This document shows positions 8,501-17,306 of a stretch of DNA of 64,000 bases, piece by piece. This DNA comes from Larkinella insperata (GTDB taxonomy: Bacteria; Bacteroidota; Bacteroidia; Cytophagales; Spirosomataceae), in contig NZ_CP110973.1 in assembly GCF_026248825.1 (NCBI RefSeq), positions 1,981,001 through 2,045,000 of the forward strand. The letters run 5' to 3'. Positions within the stretch are counted from its first letter, which is position 1, and each line of letters starts with the position of its first letter. The translations under genes were made by a program, and so were the position numbers. The notes beneath the pieces were generated by a model. It was not told the DNA's origin. It made no database searches and saw only the letters and a list, made by a program, of their open reading frames with translations.

Positions 8501-11000
8501 CACCGTTCCGGTCGACGGCCACCACATCGACGGGCAGGGGGGTATTGGTGCCTACGTACGAATCCGCCAGCCGGATTCCGTAAAAAGTTGGCTGCGTAAA
8601 CACTTCAAACCGCTTCAGACGGTTGACAGGTCGGCTGTTTTCGTCAAAAACCGTCACGAACAGATTACCGTCCAGCACTCCGATATTCTGGTAACTCACC
8701 GGAACCGGGAACCGCTCGATGGCTTGCCCACGGGCATCCGTGACCCCCTGGCGCAGATTTTTTTCAAACCTTGCCTGACTTTGGATGGCAAACGTATAAT
8801 CCGGAAATGGCCGGGCCGTAAACGCCCGTTGCTTCAGTTGCAGGTCCATTTCGTAAGTCCGTCCGGCGGCCGGAGGGCCAAACAGGTTTGTCGCCGTAGC
8901 GGTCATGGTGATGGTTTCGCCGGGGCGGTAGGCATCGCGTTCCGTGCGGGTTTCCACCCGGATACGGTCCGGAATAAACTCTTCAATACTGATGTTTCGC
9001 GACGCCAGCAGCACCTCGTTGGCGTTGTAGACCTCGGTTACGTACGTACCCGTAACCGCGGCCGGGTCGATGGGCACATCGGTAGCAACCGCCCCCTGTT
9101 CGTTGGTGGTTTGGCGAAAAACCCGGTATTCCTTTCCGGTGGGTGACAGAATTTTGATTTTCAACGGTATTTCACCAACGCTTTCCCAAACCGGATTGCG
9201 AATGACGGTGTTGAAGTGAATCGTTTCGCCGGGGCGGTAAATGTTGCGGTCGCCGTAAACGAAAGCGTCAAAGCCCGTTGGATTGTCGCGCTTGCCTTCT
9301 ACCTCGAACCGCGACGTTTCGACTTTTGCGTCCTGCAACAGCAGATAGTTGAAGTCATCGTCCGCTTTTGCCGATACCAGCGCCAGTCTGGAGCCGGGGC
9401 TTTTCTCCGCAATGTTCTCAAAATGGGCCACGCCCTTCCCGTTGGTTTGTACCGTAGCGATCTCCTGATTGTTGCCACTGACCAGCGTAATGGCTACGTT
9501 GGCCAGCGGTTCGGTGGTTTTAATGGAATTGGCAAAAACCCAAACCTCATTGCTTCCCTGTTTGGCAATCAGGCCAATATCCGAAACAGAAACGAGCTTG
9601 GTTGCATTGATGTAGGCATTTTCCTTGGAGCTGACCGTCACCAGGTAAATACCGCGCGGTGGATTTTTGCCGGGTGCGGGGAGGTCGGGGAGGGCCAGGT
9701 TGAGCGCCGAAACGCCCTTTACTTTAGGCAAATTAACGGTTTCGACGGTTTTGTTGACGATGATGTCGCTGTATTGCTGCGGTTCGTCTTCGTAGTAAAC
9801 GTGCGTTCCCAGCGGTTGCCACTGCCCGTCAATTTCGCCGTGTTCTTCATACCGACCGGAGCGGAGGTAGTGCAAAATGTTGTTTTCGTAAATCTTGGCA
9901 ATTTTTACGTCCACCTTCGGCACGTTCACAATGTTGACGCCCACGTTTTTTGCGCCTTTTGAGGAAAGATAAACTGCCCGCTTGTTGGCAAATGAAATAC
10001 CGGCGGGCATTTTACCAAAGAACAAATCTTTCGTTACGGCTTCCTCCAGGCGGGTACCCAGTGTGCCATTCATTTGGTCGGTCAGCGTCAAAACGTACGT
10101 TTCGGTTTCGCTGAAATTGCCCCGGATGATGAAGCCGTTTTCAGTCGGCTCAGTGCGCGTCTCGACCGCCGGCGACAGGGTGTAATACGCGCTTAGGTTG
10201 TTGGTTTGGAGTTCCTGCGTGGTAACGACACGGATAACGCCTTCGTTGTTTTCGAAGCCGGTTTTAAGGTCTACTACGTCCAGCCGATACGGTGAGGGTA
10301 GGGTGGAGGTTTGTTCAAAGTCTTCCCGGGTGCTGAACGTGGTATTCTGCACTTTCAACCCTTTTCCGATCCGCATTTTTAACGGCGTTTCGTTGCGGGA
10401 CGATGGGGCATCGGCCAATATCACCGGAATGGTTTCGTTCGGAGCGGATTGCAGGACCTGCGTGGTCAACGGTTTTCGCTCTCCGGCTTCTATTTTCAGC
10501 AAACCGGCCAGTTCGGCCCCGCTAACGGGATAGTTGAAATTCAGTCTTGCTTTAGCAACCGGGCGGCCCGTTTCCCCGCGTGTCCACCAGAGTTCCGTAT
10601 TAATCAGTTGCAGATAAGGCGTGTGAAACGTGATGGTTTCGTTATCAAGCGCAAGTTGTTTCTCATCCTGCTGGCGTACCAGGGCGTTGTTCAGGTGGGC
10701 TTTGTAATCCGTGGCCGGTTTGAAAGCCACGGCGGGCGAAAACACCAGCTCGTTGGCGGCTGTCCATTTAAAACTTCCCGCCACAGCCGGTTCAAAGGTT
10801 ACGTATTGCGTCGAATCCCATTCGTTGAGCCGTCCTTCGGGCACCAGGTTTTTACTGAATGTGAATACCAGGTTCTGGCTTTGGGCCACTTCGTCTTCAA
10901 AGTTCTGGTTGATTAGCCGGACGGTATTGGTCAGGTGAGAGCAGGTGGTTAACAGAACTGAGGCAGCAAGAGCCAGCAGCGGACGCAGGAACGCCTTCAT
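5541..11000 (-). CDS. Bacterial alpha-2-macroglobulin lipoprotein
   Basis: This 1,819-residue protein belongs to the large protease-trapping family related to E. coli YfhM. A lipoprotein signal ends at C20 (LLTTC), so the protein is probably anchored in an envelope membrane. It is followed by serial macroglobulin (MG) domains, a bait-like region, and an alpha-alpha toroid with the thioester motif YGCMEQ (C1351 to Q1354). The thioester is the warhead that covalently binds an attacking protease after bait cleavage. The motif is intact, so the protein should be active. A receptor-binding-like beta domain closes the chain. Many bacterial homologues sit beside pbpC; here no penicillin-binding protein is nearby. 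The gene is divergent from the stress-protein-like gene at 11,205. Long plus-strand open frames inside it are shadows. Confidence 0.92.
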   Translation of the reverse strand: MKAFLRPLLALAASVLLTTCSHLTNTVRLINQNFEDEVAQSQNLVFTFSKNLVPEGRLNEWDSTQYVTFEPAVAGSFKWTAANELVFSPAVAFKPATDYKAHLNNALVRQQDEKQLALDNETITFHTPYLQLINTELWWTRGETGRPVAKARLNFNYPVSGAELAGLLKIEAGERKPLTTQVLQSAPNETIPVILADAPSSRNETPLKMRIGKGLKVQNTTFSTREDFEQTSTLPSPYRLDVVDLKTGFENNEGVIRVVTTQELQTNNLSAYYTLSPAVETRTEPTENGFIIRGNFSETETYVLTLTDQMNGTLGTRLEEAVTKDLFFGKMPAGISFANKRAVYLSSKGAKNVGVNIVNVPKVDVKIAKIYENNILHYLRSGRYEEHGEIDGQWQPLGTHVYYEDEPQQYSDIIVNKTVETVNLPKVKGVSALNLALPDLPAPGKNPPRGIYLVTVSSKENAYINATKLVSVSDIGLIAKQGSNEVWVFANSIKTTEPLANVAITLVSGNNQEIATVQTNGKGVAHFENIAEKSPGSRLALVSAKADDDFNYLLLQDAKVETSRFEVEGKRDNPTGFDAFVYGDRNIYRPGETIHFNTVIRNPVWESVGEIPLKIKILSPTGKEYRVFRQTTNEQGAVATDVPIDPAAVTGTYVTEVYNANEVLLASRNISIEEFIPDRIRVETRTERDAYRPGETITMTATATNLFGPPAAGRTYEMDLQLKQRAFTARPFPDYTFAIQSQARFEKNLRQGVTDARGQAIERFPVPVSYQNIGVLDGNLFVTVFDENSRPVNRLKRFEVFTQPTFYGIRLADSYVGTNTPLPVDVVAVDRNGALQKGATALAEVVRFEYQTVIEKQYEQLRYVSKKREKVVYSNKLTLADGRARFSYVPTVSGEYEVRIRRPDQNGDRIAAYTAVSYYAYGLGTTQSSSFEVSTEGQVLMEFDKEQYEVGDKAKVLFKTPFAGKLLVAVERNRVLETHVLETDQKSAELTVSLNETHLPTVYVTATLIRPVDGSNLPLTVAHGFAPVRVQDPDTKLPVTISAAAQSRSKTNQRISIKTRPNAELTVAVVDEGILQLKNYPTPDIHGYFYQKRALEVGSHDLYSFLYPELTIAGSSSSGGDGYELGKRINPLSNGRVKLVALWSGVLKANGSGEASFEVAIPQFSGDLRIMAVAYKDKAFGSATQNMKVADPLVISTGAPRFLSPDDELSLPVTISNTTRKPASVTASLRLTGALLASGSTTQHLTIPPGQETRTTFAVKAKTALGTGNMTVLVKGINETFSESIDLTVRPVTSLLKTAQSGVVGANQSQTIDFTNAFIPGTVRSQLTVGRSPMVQVSRELSYLLGYPYGCMEQTISKAFPQLYFADVLKTMGKPGTYFVRSGESDQNPTYTVQEAVRRVESLQLADGGFSMWPGLPTEDGWASAYAVHFLTEARRAGFEINPSVYSKALDRLTVRTGSPALEDEVIFEETGNAVRKIISRQNLYGLYTLALSGQPNRSAMNYYKTMALRSGETKLTADSRYLLAAAFYLTGDTRSYEVLLPKKFINTTNRRQSGGSYASPIRNLGLVLNTLLETDSDNLQIPALARQLSLALNSSPYLNTQESVFAVLALGKLAKKAAQSTATATLTANGKPVGQFTGKTLTLTAGIANQKLKLTAQGSGNLYWFAQTEGLSATGTYEEVDAGLRVRREFLNRDGAPMTSFRQNDLVVVRISLTSDNGIPVNNVVVTDMLPAGFEIENPRLTEPREMPWLKGASTPEHFDVRDDRIHFFASAGGKEQIFYYLVRVVSKGRFTLGPVSADAMYDASLRSYSGGSSITVN

Positions 11001-11204
11001 GGTTTGGTAGGTTGCAGTGTAGAACGTCGAAAGGTCTTAAAAATAGTTGGTATTTTGCAGGGGGACTTAACGAATGTCAACTTCAACCGCTAATCATCCT
11101 GCGCCAGAGGTGTAAAACGTTAGATGAAATCAAATCAGGTAGGCCGCAAAACATTACATCTACACAAGCGGTTCTTAGCACTTAACTCTAACTCAACGTA
11201 TGTT

Positions 11205-11729
11205 ATGCAGGATTCAAGACACGACGAAGAAGGCCACATTCAGAACCTGGCCGGAACCGAAGCCCTCGAGAAGTTGAAAGACCTCGCCGAAGGTATTTGT
11301 ATGTTTACCACGTTTACCGACAGCCGGCCGGCTCCGAGCCGACCAATGGCCCTACAGGGCGTGGACGAGGACGGTGCGCTGTATTTTTTTAGCGCAGCGT
11401 CCTCCAACAAAAACAAAGAACTGGCGGCTGACCCGGCCGTGCAACTTTTCTTCTGCAAGGAAGGCCCGTCGGAATACCTTAGCCTCTACGGCAGTGTGAC
11501 CGTTTCGCGCGACCGTGAAAAAATTGAAAAGTATTGGAATACGTTCATCAAAACCTGGTTTCAGGGCGGTAAGGACGACCCGGACCTCACGATTATTCGG
11601 GTGCAGCCTGAAAGCATCTATTACTGGGATACCAAAAATAACCGGATGGTGTCCTATCTCAAAATCGCGGCTTCGCTCGTGACGGGTAAGACAATGGATG
11701 ACGGTGTGGAAGGTGAACTGAAGGTATAG
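11205..11729 (+). CDS. Pyridoxamine 5'-phosphate oxidase-like protein (general stress protein 26 family)
   Basis: This 174-residue split-barrel flavin-binding protein resembles the general stress protein 26 family. The barrel spans about residues 20-150, with FTDSRPAPSRPMALQGVDED and ALYFFSAASSNKNKE forming the strands around the expected FMN pocket. Known members bind FMN or FAD, but few have a defined substrate. The frame is open from 11,124, but the upstream residues do not look like this family, and the ATG at 11,205 (MQDSRHDEEGHIQN) gives the usual N-terminus. It converges with the acyl-CoA dehydrogenase through a shared terminator. The family call is strong; its reaction is unknown. Confidence 0.82.
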   Translation: MQDSRHDEEGHIQNLAGTEALEKLKDLAEGICMFTTFTDSRPAPSRPMALQGVDEDGALYFFSAASSNKNKELAADPAVQLFFCKEGPSEYLSLYGSVTVSRDREKIEKYWNTFIKTWFQGGKDDPDLTIIRVQPESIYYWDTKNNRMVSYLKIAASLVTGKTMDDGVEGELKV

Positions 11730-11754
11730 CCCTCACTGCGCTCCCCCATAACAA

Positions 11755-11786
11755 TAAAGCCGACCGCGAATCCGCAGTCGGCTTTA
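11755..11786. terminator. Bidirectional terminator between convergent genes
   Basis: Perfect 10-base arms TAAAGCCGAC (11755-11764) and GTCGGCTTTA (11777-11786) flank a 12-base loop, with A/T-rich ends on both sides. It serves the stress-protein-like gene and the convergent acyl-CoA dehydrogenase. Confidence 0.7.
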
Positions 11787-11842
11787 CAATTTGGTTTTTA
11801 GTTTAGATAGAAGTTGTTCTTTTTGCTTACGGTTTATAAGCA

Positions 11843-13666
11843 TTAATTCCGTTCGAAGCTGTATTTGTTTTCCGCAATCATCGCGTCGGCAATCCGTCGG
11901 CGAATTTCCTTCAGGTTGATCGGCTCAATTTTCGTAAACCGTTTCAGGCCCATCAGCATCACGCGCAATTCATCGCCCTCGGCGAAGGACGTAATGGCCG
12001 CCCGGCCCGCGTTATTGACTTTTTCCACGGCCCCGTGCATGTACGTCAGCGCAAGGTCTTTCTGCAACGCGACGGCGGATTCGCCCCGGGCACTAATCAA
12101 TTTTTCCACCCGCAGTAAAACGGATTCGGCTACGTAGGTTTCGATGACCATGTCGGCCAGATTCATCAGAACTTCCTGCTCCTCCGACAGCTTCATCATG
12201 AATTTCTGAACGGCGGCACCGGCCACCATCAGCACGGCTTTTTTGAGATTCCGAAGCACTTTTTTCTCGGCCGCGAACAGGACTTCCTCTTCCTCGGCGT
12301 TGAAATCCGGAATCGACATAATTTCTTTCGCCACCGCCATAGCCGGTCCCATCAGATCAAGTTCGCCCTTCATGGTCCGCTTCAGGATCATATCAACCGT
12401 CAGCATCCGGTTGATTTCGTTGGTCCCTTCAAAAATCCGGTTGATTCGGGCGTCGCGGTAAGCGCGGTCCATTGGGGCATCGGCCGAGTAACCCATCCCG
12501 CCGTATACCTGCACCCCTTCATCTACCACGTAGTCGAGCACTTCCGACCCGTGTACTTTCATCATGGCACATTCGATGGCAAACTGCTCCAGCGCCTTCA
12601 GTTTGGCGTCGGCGTCGCTCATTCCGCTGGCTTTCAGGCTTTCGATGAGGTCGTCAATGTTCTGTCCGGCGCGGTAACAGGCCGTTTCGCAGGCATACAC
12701 TTTCACAGCCATCTCAGCCAGTTTGTGTTTGATGGCACCGAAGCTGGAGATGAGCGTTCCAAACTGCCTGCGCTCGTTGGCGTACTGAACCGCGTTGGTA
12801 ATGACTTTTTTAGCCCCGCCAACAGCCGCTACGCCCAGTTTAACCCGGCCAACGTTCAGGATATTAACGGCGATTTTAAAGCCGTTGCCCCGCGTCGAAA
12901 GCAGGTTTTCAACGGGTACTTTGCAATCGTTGAAGAAAAGCTGGCGGGTATCGGAACCTTTGATGCCCATTTTGTGCTCAGGTTCGTTCATGGTAATGCC
13001 CCCGAAATCCTTCTCAACCAGAAAGGCGCTGAGGTTCTTGTCGACCTGCCCGGAGCCGTCGTCAATTTTGGCAAAAACAATGAACAGATCGGCAAAGCCG
13101 CCGTTGGTAATCCACATTTTCTGCCCGTTGAGCATGTAATGTTTACCGTCTTCCGACAAGCGGGCCCGGGTCTTGGCCGAGTTGGCGTCCGAGCCCGAAT
13201 CCGGCTCCGTCAAACAGTAGGCCGCTTTCCACTCACCGGAAGCCAGTTTGGGCAAATATTTCGCCTTTTGCTCTTCATTCCCGTAGTAAACGATTGGCAA
13301 GGTACCGATGCCCGTGTGGGCCGACAGTGCCACGGAAAACGAATGCCCGGCCCCCGTTACTTCGGTTACGAGCATCGACGTATTGAAGTTCATGCCAAAA
13401 CCACCGAACTCTTCGGGCACCGAGGTTCCCAGCAAACCAAGTTCACCGGCTTTATCCATCAGGGAAGCGATCAATTCCGGCGATTTCGCGTGGTCGATTT
13501 CGTCCAGGCGGGGCCAGATTTCACGTTCCAGAAATTCGCGGCATGTAGCGGCAATCATTTGTTGCTCTTCCGAGAACTCTTCAGGGATAAACACCTGCGA
13601 TGCGGCCGTTTCCTTGATTAGAAACTCACCACCTTTGATCGTTGCTTTATGTTCCGTAGCAATCAT
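11843..13666 (-). CDS. fadE: Acyl-CoA dehydrogenase, FadE-like
   Basis: This 607-residue flavoprotein catalyses the first step of fatty-acid beta-oxidation, acyl-CoA to trans-2-enoyl-CoA. The N-terminal helical domain (about 25-150) leads to the FAD-binding beta domain (CLTEPDSGSDANSAKT, MWITNGGFADLFIVFAK). The C-terminal helical domain has the IFEGTNEINR motif carrying the catalytic-region Glu. A further helical extension of about 150 residues is typical of the Bacillus FadE/YusJ group. I start at the ATG at 13,664-13,666 (MIATEHKATIKGGEF); the longer frame would begin upstream of the promoter's -7 element. The promoter carries the palindrome shared with marR. It belongs functionally with fadN and fadA but is separated from them by the opposite-strand LysM gene. 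Confidence 0.92.
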   Translation of the reverse strand: MIATEHKATIKGGEFLIKETAASQVFIPEEFSEEQQMIAATCREFLEREIWPRLDEIDHAKSPELIASLMDKAGELGLLGTSVPEEFGGFGMNFNTSMLVTEVTGAGHSFSVALSAHTGIGTLPIVYYGNEEQKAKYLPKLASGEWKAAYCLTEPDSGSDANSAKTRARLSEDGKHYMLNGQKMWITNGGFADLFIVFAKIDDGSGQVDKNLSAFLVEKDFGGITMNEPEHKMGIKGSDTRQLFFNDCKVPVENLLSTRGNGFKIAVNILNVGRVKLGVAAVGGAKKVITNAVQYANERRQFGTLISSFGAIKHKLAEMAVKVYACETACYRAGQNIDDLIESLKASGMSDADAKLKALEQFAIECAMMKVHGSEVLDYVVDEGVQVYGGMGYSADAPMDRAYRDARINRIFEGTNEINRMLTVDMILKRTMKGELDLMGPAMAVAKEIMSIPDFNAEEEEVLFAAEKKVLRNLKKAVLMVAGAAVQKFMMKLSEEQEVLMNLADMVIETYVAESVLLRVEKLISARGESAVALQKDLALTYMHGAVEKVNNAGRAAITSFAEGDELRVMLMGLKRFTKIEPINLKEIRRRIADAMIAENKYSFERN

Positions 13667-13722
13667 GATGTGTAGGTCGAATTGGGTTTTTCCAGGCTGA
13701 AATTGATTCTTTCTCTGTTCAA

Positions 13723-13759
13723 CAAATGTAAAAAATGTGTATATAGTATGCAAGCATAC
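13723..13759 (-). promoter_or_regulatory. fadE promoter with overlapping palindromic operator
   Basis: On the minus strand TACATTTG (13723-13730) is a perfect TAnnTTTG -7 element. The TTG -33 element (13751-13753) lies exactly 20 bases upstream and is the centre of the palindrome GTATGCTTGCATAC (13746-13759, read on this strand). A repressor bound there would block sigma. The same 13-mer recurs before marR (21141-21153). I infer that the MarR protein binds both. Confidence 0.72.
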
Positions 13760-13961
13760 GAAATCAAAAAATTACGTTAACAGGCTGTTCAACGCTTTAC
13801 ATTTTCGTGTTTTAAGGCTCTTTCTGTCTTTGGTTTGTTCCAGCCGTTTCTCCCGTATTTCTCACTGATTCTAGGTAGTACTCAAAATATTTATATATTT
13901 GCTTGTACACGTATATTTTAACTGTATATTCGTTTGCATTTGTATACGAACAATTTGGAAC

Positions 13962-16067
13962 ATGACCCGGAAAAACACGTTTAAACAAGCGCTGTTTACG
14001 CATTTCCTGAATTCTATACCCATAAAATGGGCGTTTTTAGCAAGTTTAATCTTTCTTTTTCATGCCCAGTTCATCCGGGCGCAGGGCGTCCCCCGAATCG
14101 GAAATCACCTGGAATTTGCCGGTATAACCATCCATCTAACCGAAACGACCCAGCATCTGGTGCAGCAGGAAGCCGAGCTGCTTTACGTTAACCGCGCGCT
14201 GGTTACTTCGCGACTGGAGCGAATGAATCTTTACCTGCCCATTATCAAGCCTTTGCTTGCCCAGCATGGCCTATCCGACGATTTCCTGTTCCTGGCTCTT
14301 GATGAGTCAGGCTCGGCAGCAACGCAGGCCCCTCTGCCTTTCTGGGCCTTTAATCAGCTAACTCATCAAAGCCTCCGGGTGGATGCGCACGTTGACGAGC
14401 GGCTGCATCCGGTGCGGGCCACGCTGGCGGCCATTACGCGCTTAAAACGGCTTTACGGCCAACAAGCAAACTGGATAGCAGCACTTCATCGGTACGGTCA
14501 GATGCCGGGCTCTGACACCACCGGGCTTACCAAAAAGGAACTGATGGATGGCAAAACGTACGCCCTGACCGACTCCCGCGATGCACTTTTGATTCGGCTG
14601 CTGGCGTCGAAAATTGTTCTGGAGCGAGCCTTGTCGGTCTACCACCCCCAGAAGCAGATTGCCTTGTTTCCGTATGAGGAAACAAGAGGAAAACGCCTGT
14701 CGCAGATTGCCAGCTACTGCCAGGTCAGCGAAGCTGCCGTTTCGGCATACAACTCGTGGCTGAAGGCTACCACCGTGCCCGAAAATGAAGACTACACGGT
14801 TTACGTCCCGGTTTCGCTCGAGCAATATGCCGAGTTGAAACAAAAAACGGGGCGCCTGGAAGAAAGTCCGGTGGTTTTGGGGGATGCCGGTTTTCCGGTT
14901 TTGCGAAAAGATTCAGCCAATTCCCAGGAGCAGGGCAATCCGTTTTACTGGATCAACGGAAAAAAAGGGATTCAGGCCCGGCTGTTTGACAACCGGATCA
15001 CGCTAGCTTACCGGGGCAAACTCAAAGTCCGGAAGTTCGAACAGTACAACGACTTGCAGGGGGATCGCCCGGTGGTGCCGGGAGAAATTTATTACCTGCG
15101 AAAAAAGAGCAAAAGGGCCGCCGTCCCGTTTCATGTGGTTCGGCGCGGGCAATCGCTCTGGGCCATTGCGCAGCAGTACGGTATTCAGCTCCGGAAACTG
15201 GTTAACTATAATGACATCAATCCGGAGCAGCAACCCGCCGTAGCCCGGATTTTATGGTTGCAACGGAAACGCCCAGCTACCGTGCCGATTGAATACTACC
15301 GATCGCCCAAACAGCCCGGCGAACCTCAGCCGATCAGCAACACCGAGCCGGTTCTGGCCGTTACGCAGCCGGATTGGAATGCAAACAAGTCGATCGGGGC
15401 GGAAGCTGGTCGGCTTGTTAACTCCGGGCAGCCCTTGGTTACACCCAGCAAAACAACCCTGACTTCGTTAGATAGCCTGATTGCTGCGCTCAACAAGCCC
15501 GACATTCCTCCATTTCGTTCAGGAGCAACCAAGATGATTCAACCCGCTAGGGCAGCAGAACCCGCCGTTTCGGAGAAAAAAACCGCTGAAACACCGGAAG
15601 AAGTAAGTGGGCCGCTGATTATACATACGGTCGAGAGAATGGACACGTACGCCACCGTGGCCCGAAAATACGGTGTGACCGTCCAGGAATTATACGTCTG
15701 GAACAATTTATCCGCCGGGAAACCCCTGCGCGTGGGCCAGTCGTTGCTGATTGATCGGGCAATGACGCCCGTTAAAACCGGAATCGTGCCACTCGCGGCC
15801 AGACCGGGCACCGTAAAACCACCGATTGCGAAACGAGCAGGAGCCCCTTGGTCGAAATCTACGGCGGTAACATCACCGGTTACCAAACCTGTCGCAGCGC
15901 CAACATCCGCTCACTCAGTCACCGAAATCATTCATGTTGTGCAAGCGGGTGAGAACATGTACCGGATTGGCTTACGGTATAAAGTAAAGCCAACCCAAAT
16001 TCAGCAGTGGAATAATTTACCGGATCTGACGGCGGTTGTTGGTGCGCGGCTGGTCATTCGAAAATAG
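13962..16067 (+). CDS. LysM-repeat protein with a degenerate MltD-like transglycosylase domain
   Basis: This 701-residue exported protein has an N-terminal signal or anchor (about 18-42). The region about 65-210 follows the layout of MltD-type lytic transglycosylases: PIIKPLLAQHGLSDDFLFLA, then LDES in place of the usual LxES, and a closing ALHRYG in place of ALAAYN. The Glu is kept, but the GLWQFMP-like motif has become PFWAFNQL, so activity is doubtful. At least three LysM peptidoglycan-binding modules follow (about 395-445, 545-595, 655-700), joined by Pro/Thr-rich linkers, with a probable extra one near 245-295. I start at the ATG at 13,962 because MTRKN leads straight into the hydrophobic segment. 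It sits between fadE and fadA on the opposite strand with no evident functional tie. Confidence 0.8.
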   Translation: MTRKNTFKQALFTHFLNSIPIKWAFLASLIFLFHAQFIRAQGVPRIGNHLEFAGITIHLTETTQHLVQQEAELLYVNRALVTSRLERMNLYLPIIKPLLAQHGLSDDFLFLALDESGSAATQAPLPFWAFNQLTHQSLRVDAHVDERLHPVRATLAAITRLKRLYGQQANWIAALHRYGQMPGSDTTGLTKKELMDGKTYALTDSRDALLIRLLASKIVLERALSVYHPQKQIALFPYEETRGKRLSQIASYCQVSEAAVSAYNSWLKATTVPENEDYTVYVPVSLEQYAELKQKTGRLEESPVVLGDAGFPVLRKDSANSQEQGNPFYWINGKKGIQARLFDNRITLAYRGKLKVRKFEQYNDLQGDRPVVPGEIYYLRKKSKRAAVPFHVVRRGQSLWAIAQQYGIQLRKLVNYNDINPEQQPAVARILWLQRKRPATVPIEYYRSPKQPGEPQPISNTEPVLAVTQPDWNANKSIGAEAGRLVNSGQPLVTPSKTTLTSLDSLIAALNKPDIPPFRSGATKMIQPARAAEPAVSEKKTAETPEEVSGPLIIHTVERMDTYATVARKYGVTVQELYVWNNLSAGKPLRVGQSLLIDRAMTPVKTGIVPLAARPGTVKPPIAKRAGAPWSKSTAVTSPVTKPVAAPTSAHSVTEIIHVVQAGENMYRIGLRYKVKPTQIQQWNNLPDLTAVVGARLVIRK

Positions 16068-16094
16068 AGAAGGGAACCGGTGGGGTCCCCTTCT
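16068..16094. terminator. Stem-loop between convergent LysM and fadA genes
   Basis: AGAAGGGAACC (16068-16078) pairs with GGTCCCCTTCT (16084-16094) with one mismatch and a 5-base loop, filling the gap between the two stops. No clear T run follows in either direction, so it may act as a weak terminator only. Confidence 0.45.
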
Positions 16095-16096
16095 GG

Positions 16097-17272
16097 TTAA
16101 AGCCGTTCGAAAATACCGGCGACGCCCTGCCCACCGCCGACGCAGGCCGACACCAGACCGTATTTCTGATTCTGACGTTCCATTTCGTTCAGGAGCTGCA
16201 CCGACAAGCGGGCCCCCGTCGAACCCAGCGCGTGGCCTAACGCAATAGCACCACCGTTCGGGTTAATTTTGCTGCGATCCAGACCGAGTTCCTGAATAAC
16301 GGCCAGTGACTGGGCGGCAAAGGCTTCGTTGAGTTCGATCTGGTCAATATCATCCCGCTTCAACCCGGCTTTTTTCAGTGCCAGCGGAATCGCATTAACC
16401 GGTCCGATCCCCATGATGCGCGGTTCCACCCCGGCGGCCGCGTACGACATCATCCGGGCCTTGGGTTTCAGCCCCAATTCGTTCACCAATTGTTCGGACA
16501 TGACAATCACAAACGCGGCTCCGTCGGAGGTTTGCGAGGAATTTCCGGCCGTCACCGAACCGCCAGCGGCAAACACCGGTTTAAGCTTCGTCAAGGCTTC
16601 AACGCTCGTGTCCGCGCGCGGGCCTTCGTCCTGATTGACGGTCCATTCGCGGGTTTTCTTCTTGCCCGCATCCGCGTCGAAATAAGTTTCTTTTACCGTG
16701 ATTGGCACGATTTCGTCCTTAAATTTTCCGCTTGCCTGAGCCGCCAGTGCTTTTTGGTGCGATTGATACGCGAATTCATCCTGCGCTTCCCGGCTGATCT
16801 TAAACTGATCGGCTACCTGCTCGGCGGTCAGTCCCATGCCGATGTAATAATCCGGATGTTTCTGCGCAATTTCAAAGTTGAGGGCGGTTTTCCAGCCCAT
16901 CACCGGCACCAGCGACATCGACTCGGTTCCTCCGGCAATGATGCAGTCGGCCAGCCCGGCGTGGATTTTAGCCGACGCAATGGCGATGGCTTCCAGGCCC
17001 GATCCGCAATACCGGTTGATGGTCATGCCCGGCACACTGTTGGGCAGCGATAGCAGGGCCACGTAACGGGCAATCTGCATGCCCTGCTCGGCTTCGGGCA
17101 CAGCGTTCCCAACGATCAGGTCGTCCACGCGGGCGGGATCGAAATCCGGTACTTGCGCCAGTAAATGCTTGATGACTTCTGCCGCCATGTCGTCCGGGCG
17201 GGTGAGTCGTAATCCTCCGCGGGGTGCCTTCCCGACGGCGGTTCTATATCCAGCTACAATGTATGCGTCCAT
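16097..17272 (-). CDS. fadA: Acetyl-CoA acyltransferase (3-ketoacyl-CoA thiolase)
   Basis: This 391-residue thiolase cleaves 3-ketoacyl-CoA to acetyl-CoA and a shortened acyl-CoA, the last step of beta-oxidation. The acylated Cys is C89 (NRYCGSG), the general-base His is H347 (GGAIALGHALGSTGARL), and the second Cys is C377 (SACVGGGQG). All are present, and the length is typical. It lies 34 bases after the PIN toxin stop and probably shares a transcript with fadN and the toxin pair. No copy of the fad palindrome lies directly before it. The name follows the Bacillus FadA arrangement; a biosynthetic acetyl-CoA acetyltransferase role is less likely given the neighbours. Confidence 0.92.
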   Translation of the reverse strand: MDAYIVAGYRTAVGKAPRGGLRLTRPDDMAAEVIKHLLAQVPDFDPARVDDLIVGNAVPEAEQGMQIARYVALLSLPNSVPGMTINRYCGSGLEAIAIASAKIHAGLADCIIAGGTESMSLVPVMGWKTALNFEIAQKHPDYYIGMGLTAEQVADQFKISREAQDEFAYQSHQKALAAQASGKFKDEIVPITVKETYFDADAGKKKTREWTVNQDEGPRADTSVEALTKLKPVFAAGGSVTAGNSSQTSDGAAFVIVMSEQLVNELGLKPKARMMSYAAAGVEPRIMGIGPVNAIPLALKKAGLKRDDIDQIELNEAFAAQSLAVIQELGLDRSKINPNGGAIALGHALGSTGARLSVQLLNEMERQNQKYGLVSACVGGGQGVAGIFERL

Positions 17273-17306
17273 GTTTGACTCTGTCTTTTATGACGAAAAA
17301 CAAATT

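Noticed and set aside
8064..9146. A 360-residue plus-strand open frame inside the alpha-2-macroglobulin gene
   Set aside because: It lies wholly opposite a well-supported coding region, has His/Arg/Gly-rich composition typical of antisense frames in G/C-rich genes, and shows no domain.
12551..13621. A 356-residue plus-strand open frame opposite the acyl-CoA dehydrogenase
   Set aside because: It is an antisense shadow of a clear dehydrogenase gene with no recognisable motif.
13667..13753. An extended N-terminus for the acyl-CoA dehydrogenase from an ATG at 13,753
   Set aside because: The longer frame would begin upstream of the -7 element at 13723-13730, so its start codon would not be transcribed from that promoter, and the extra residues are not family-like.
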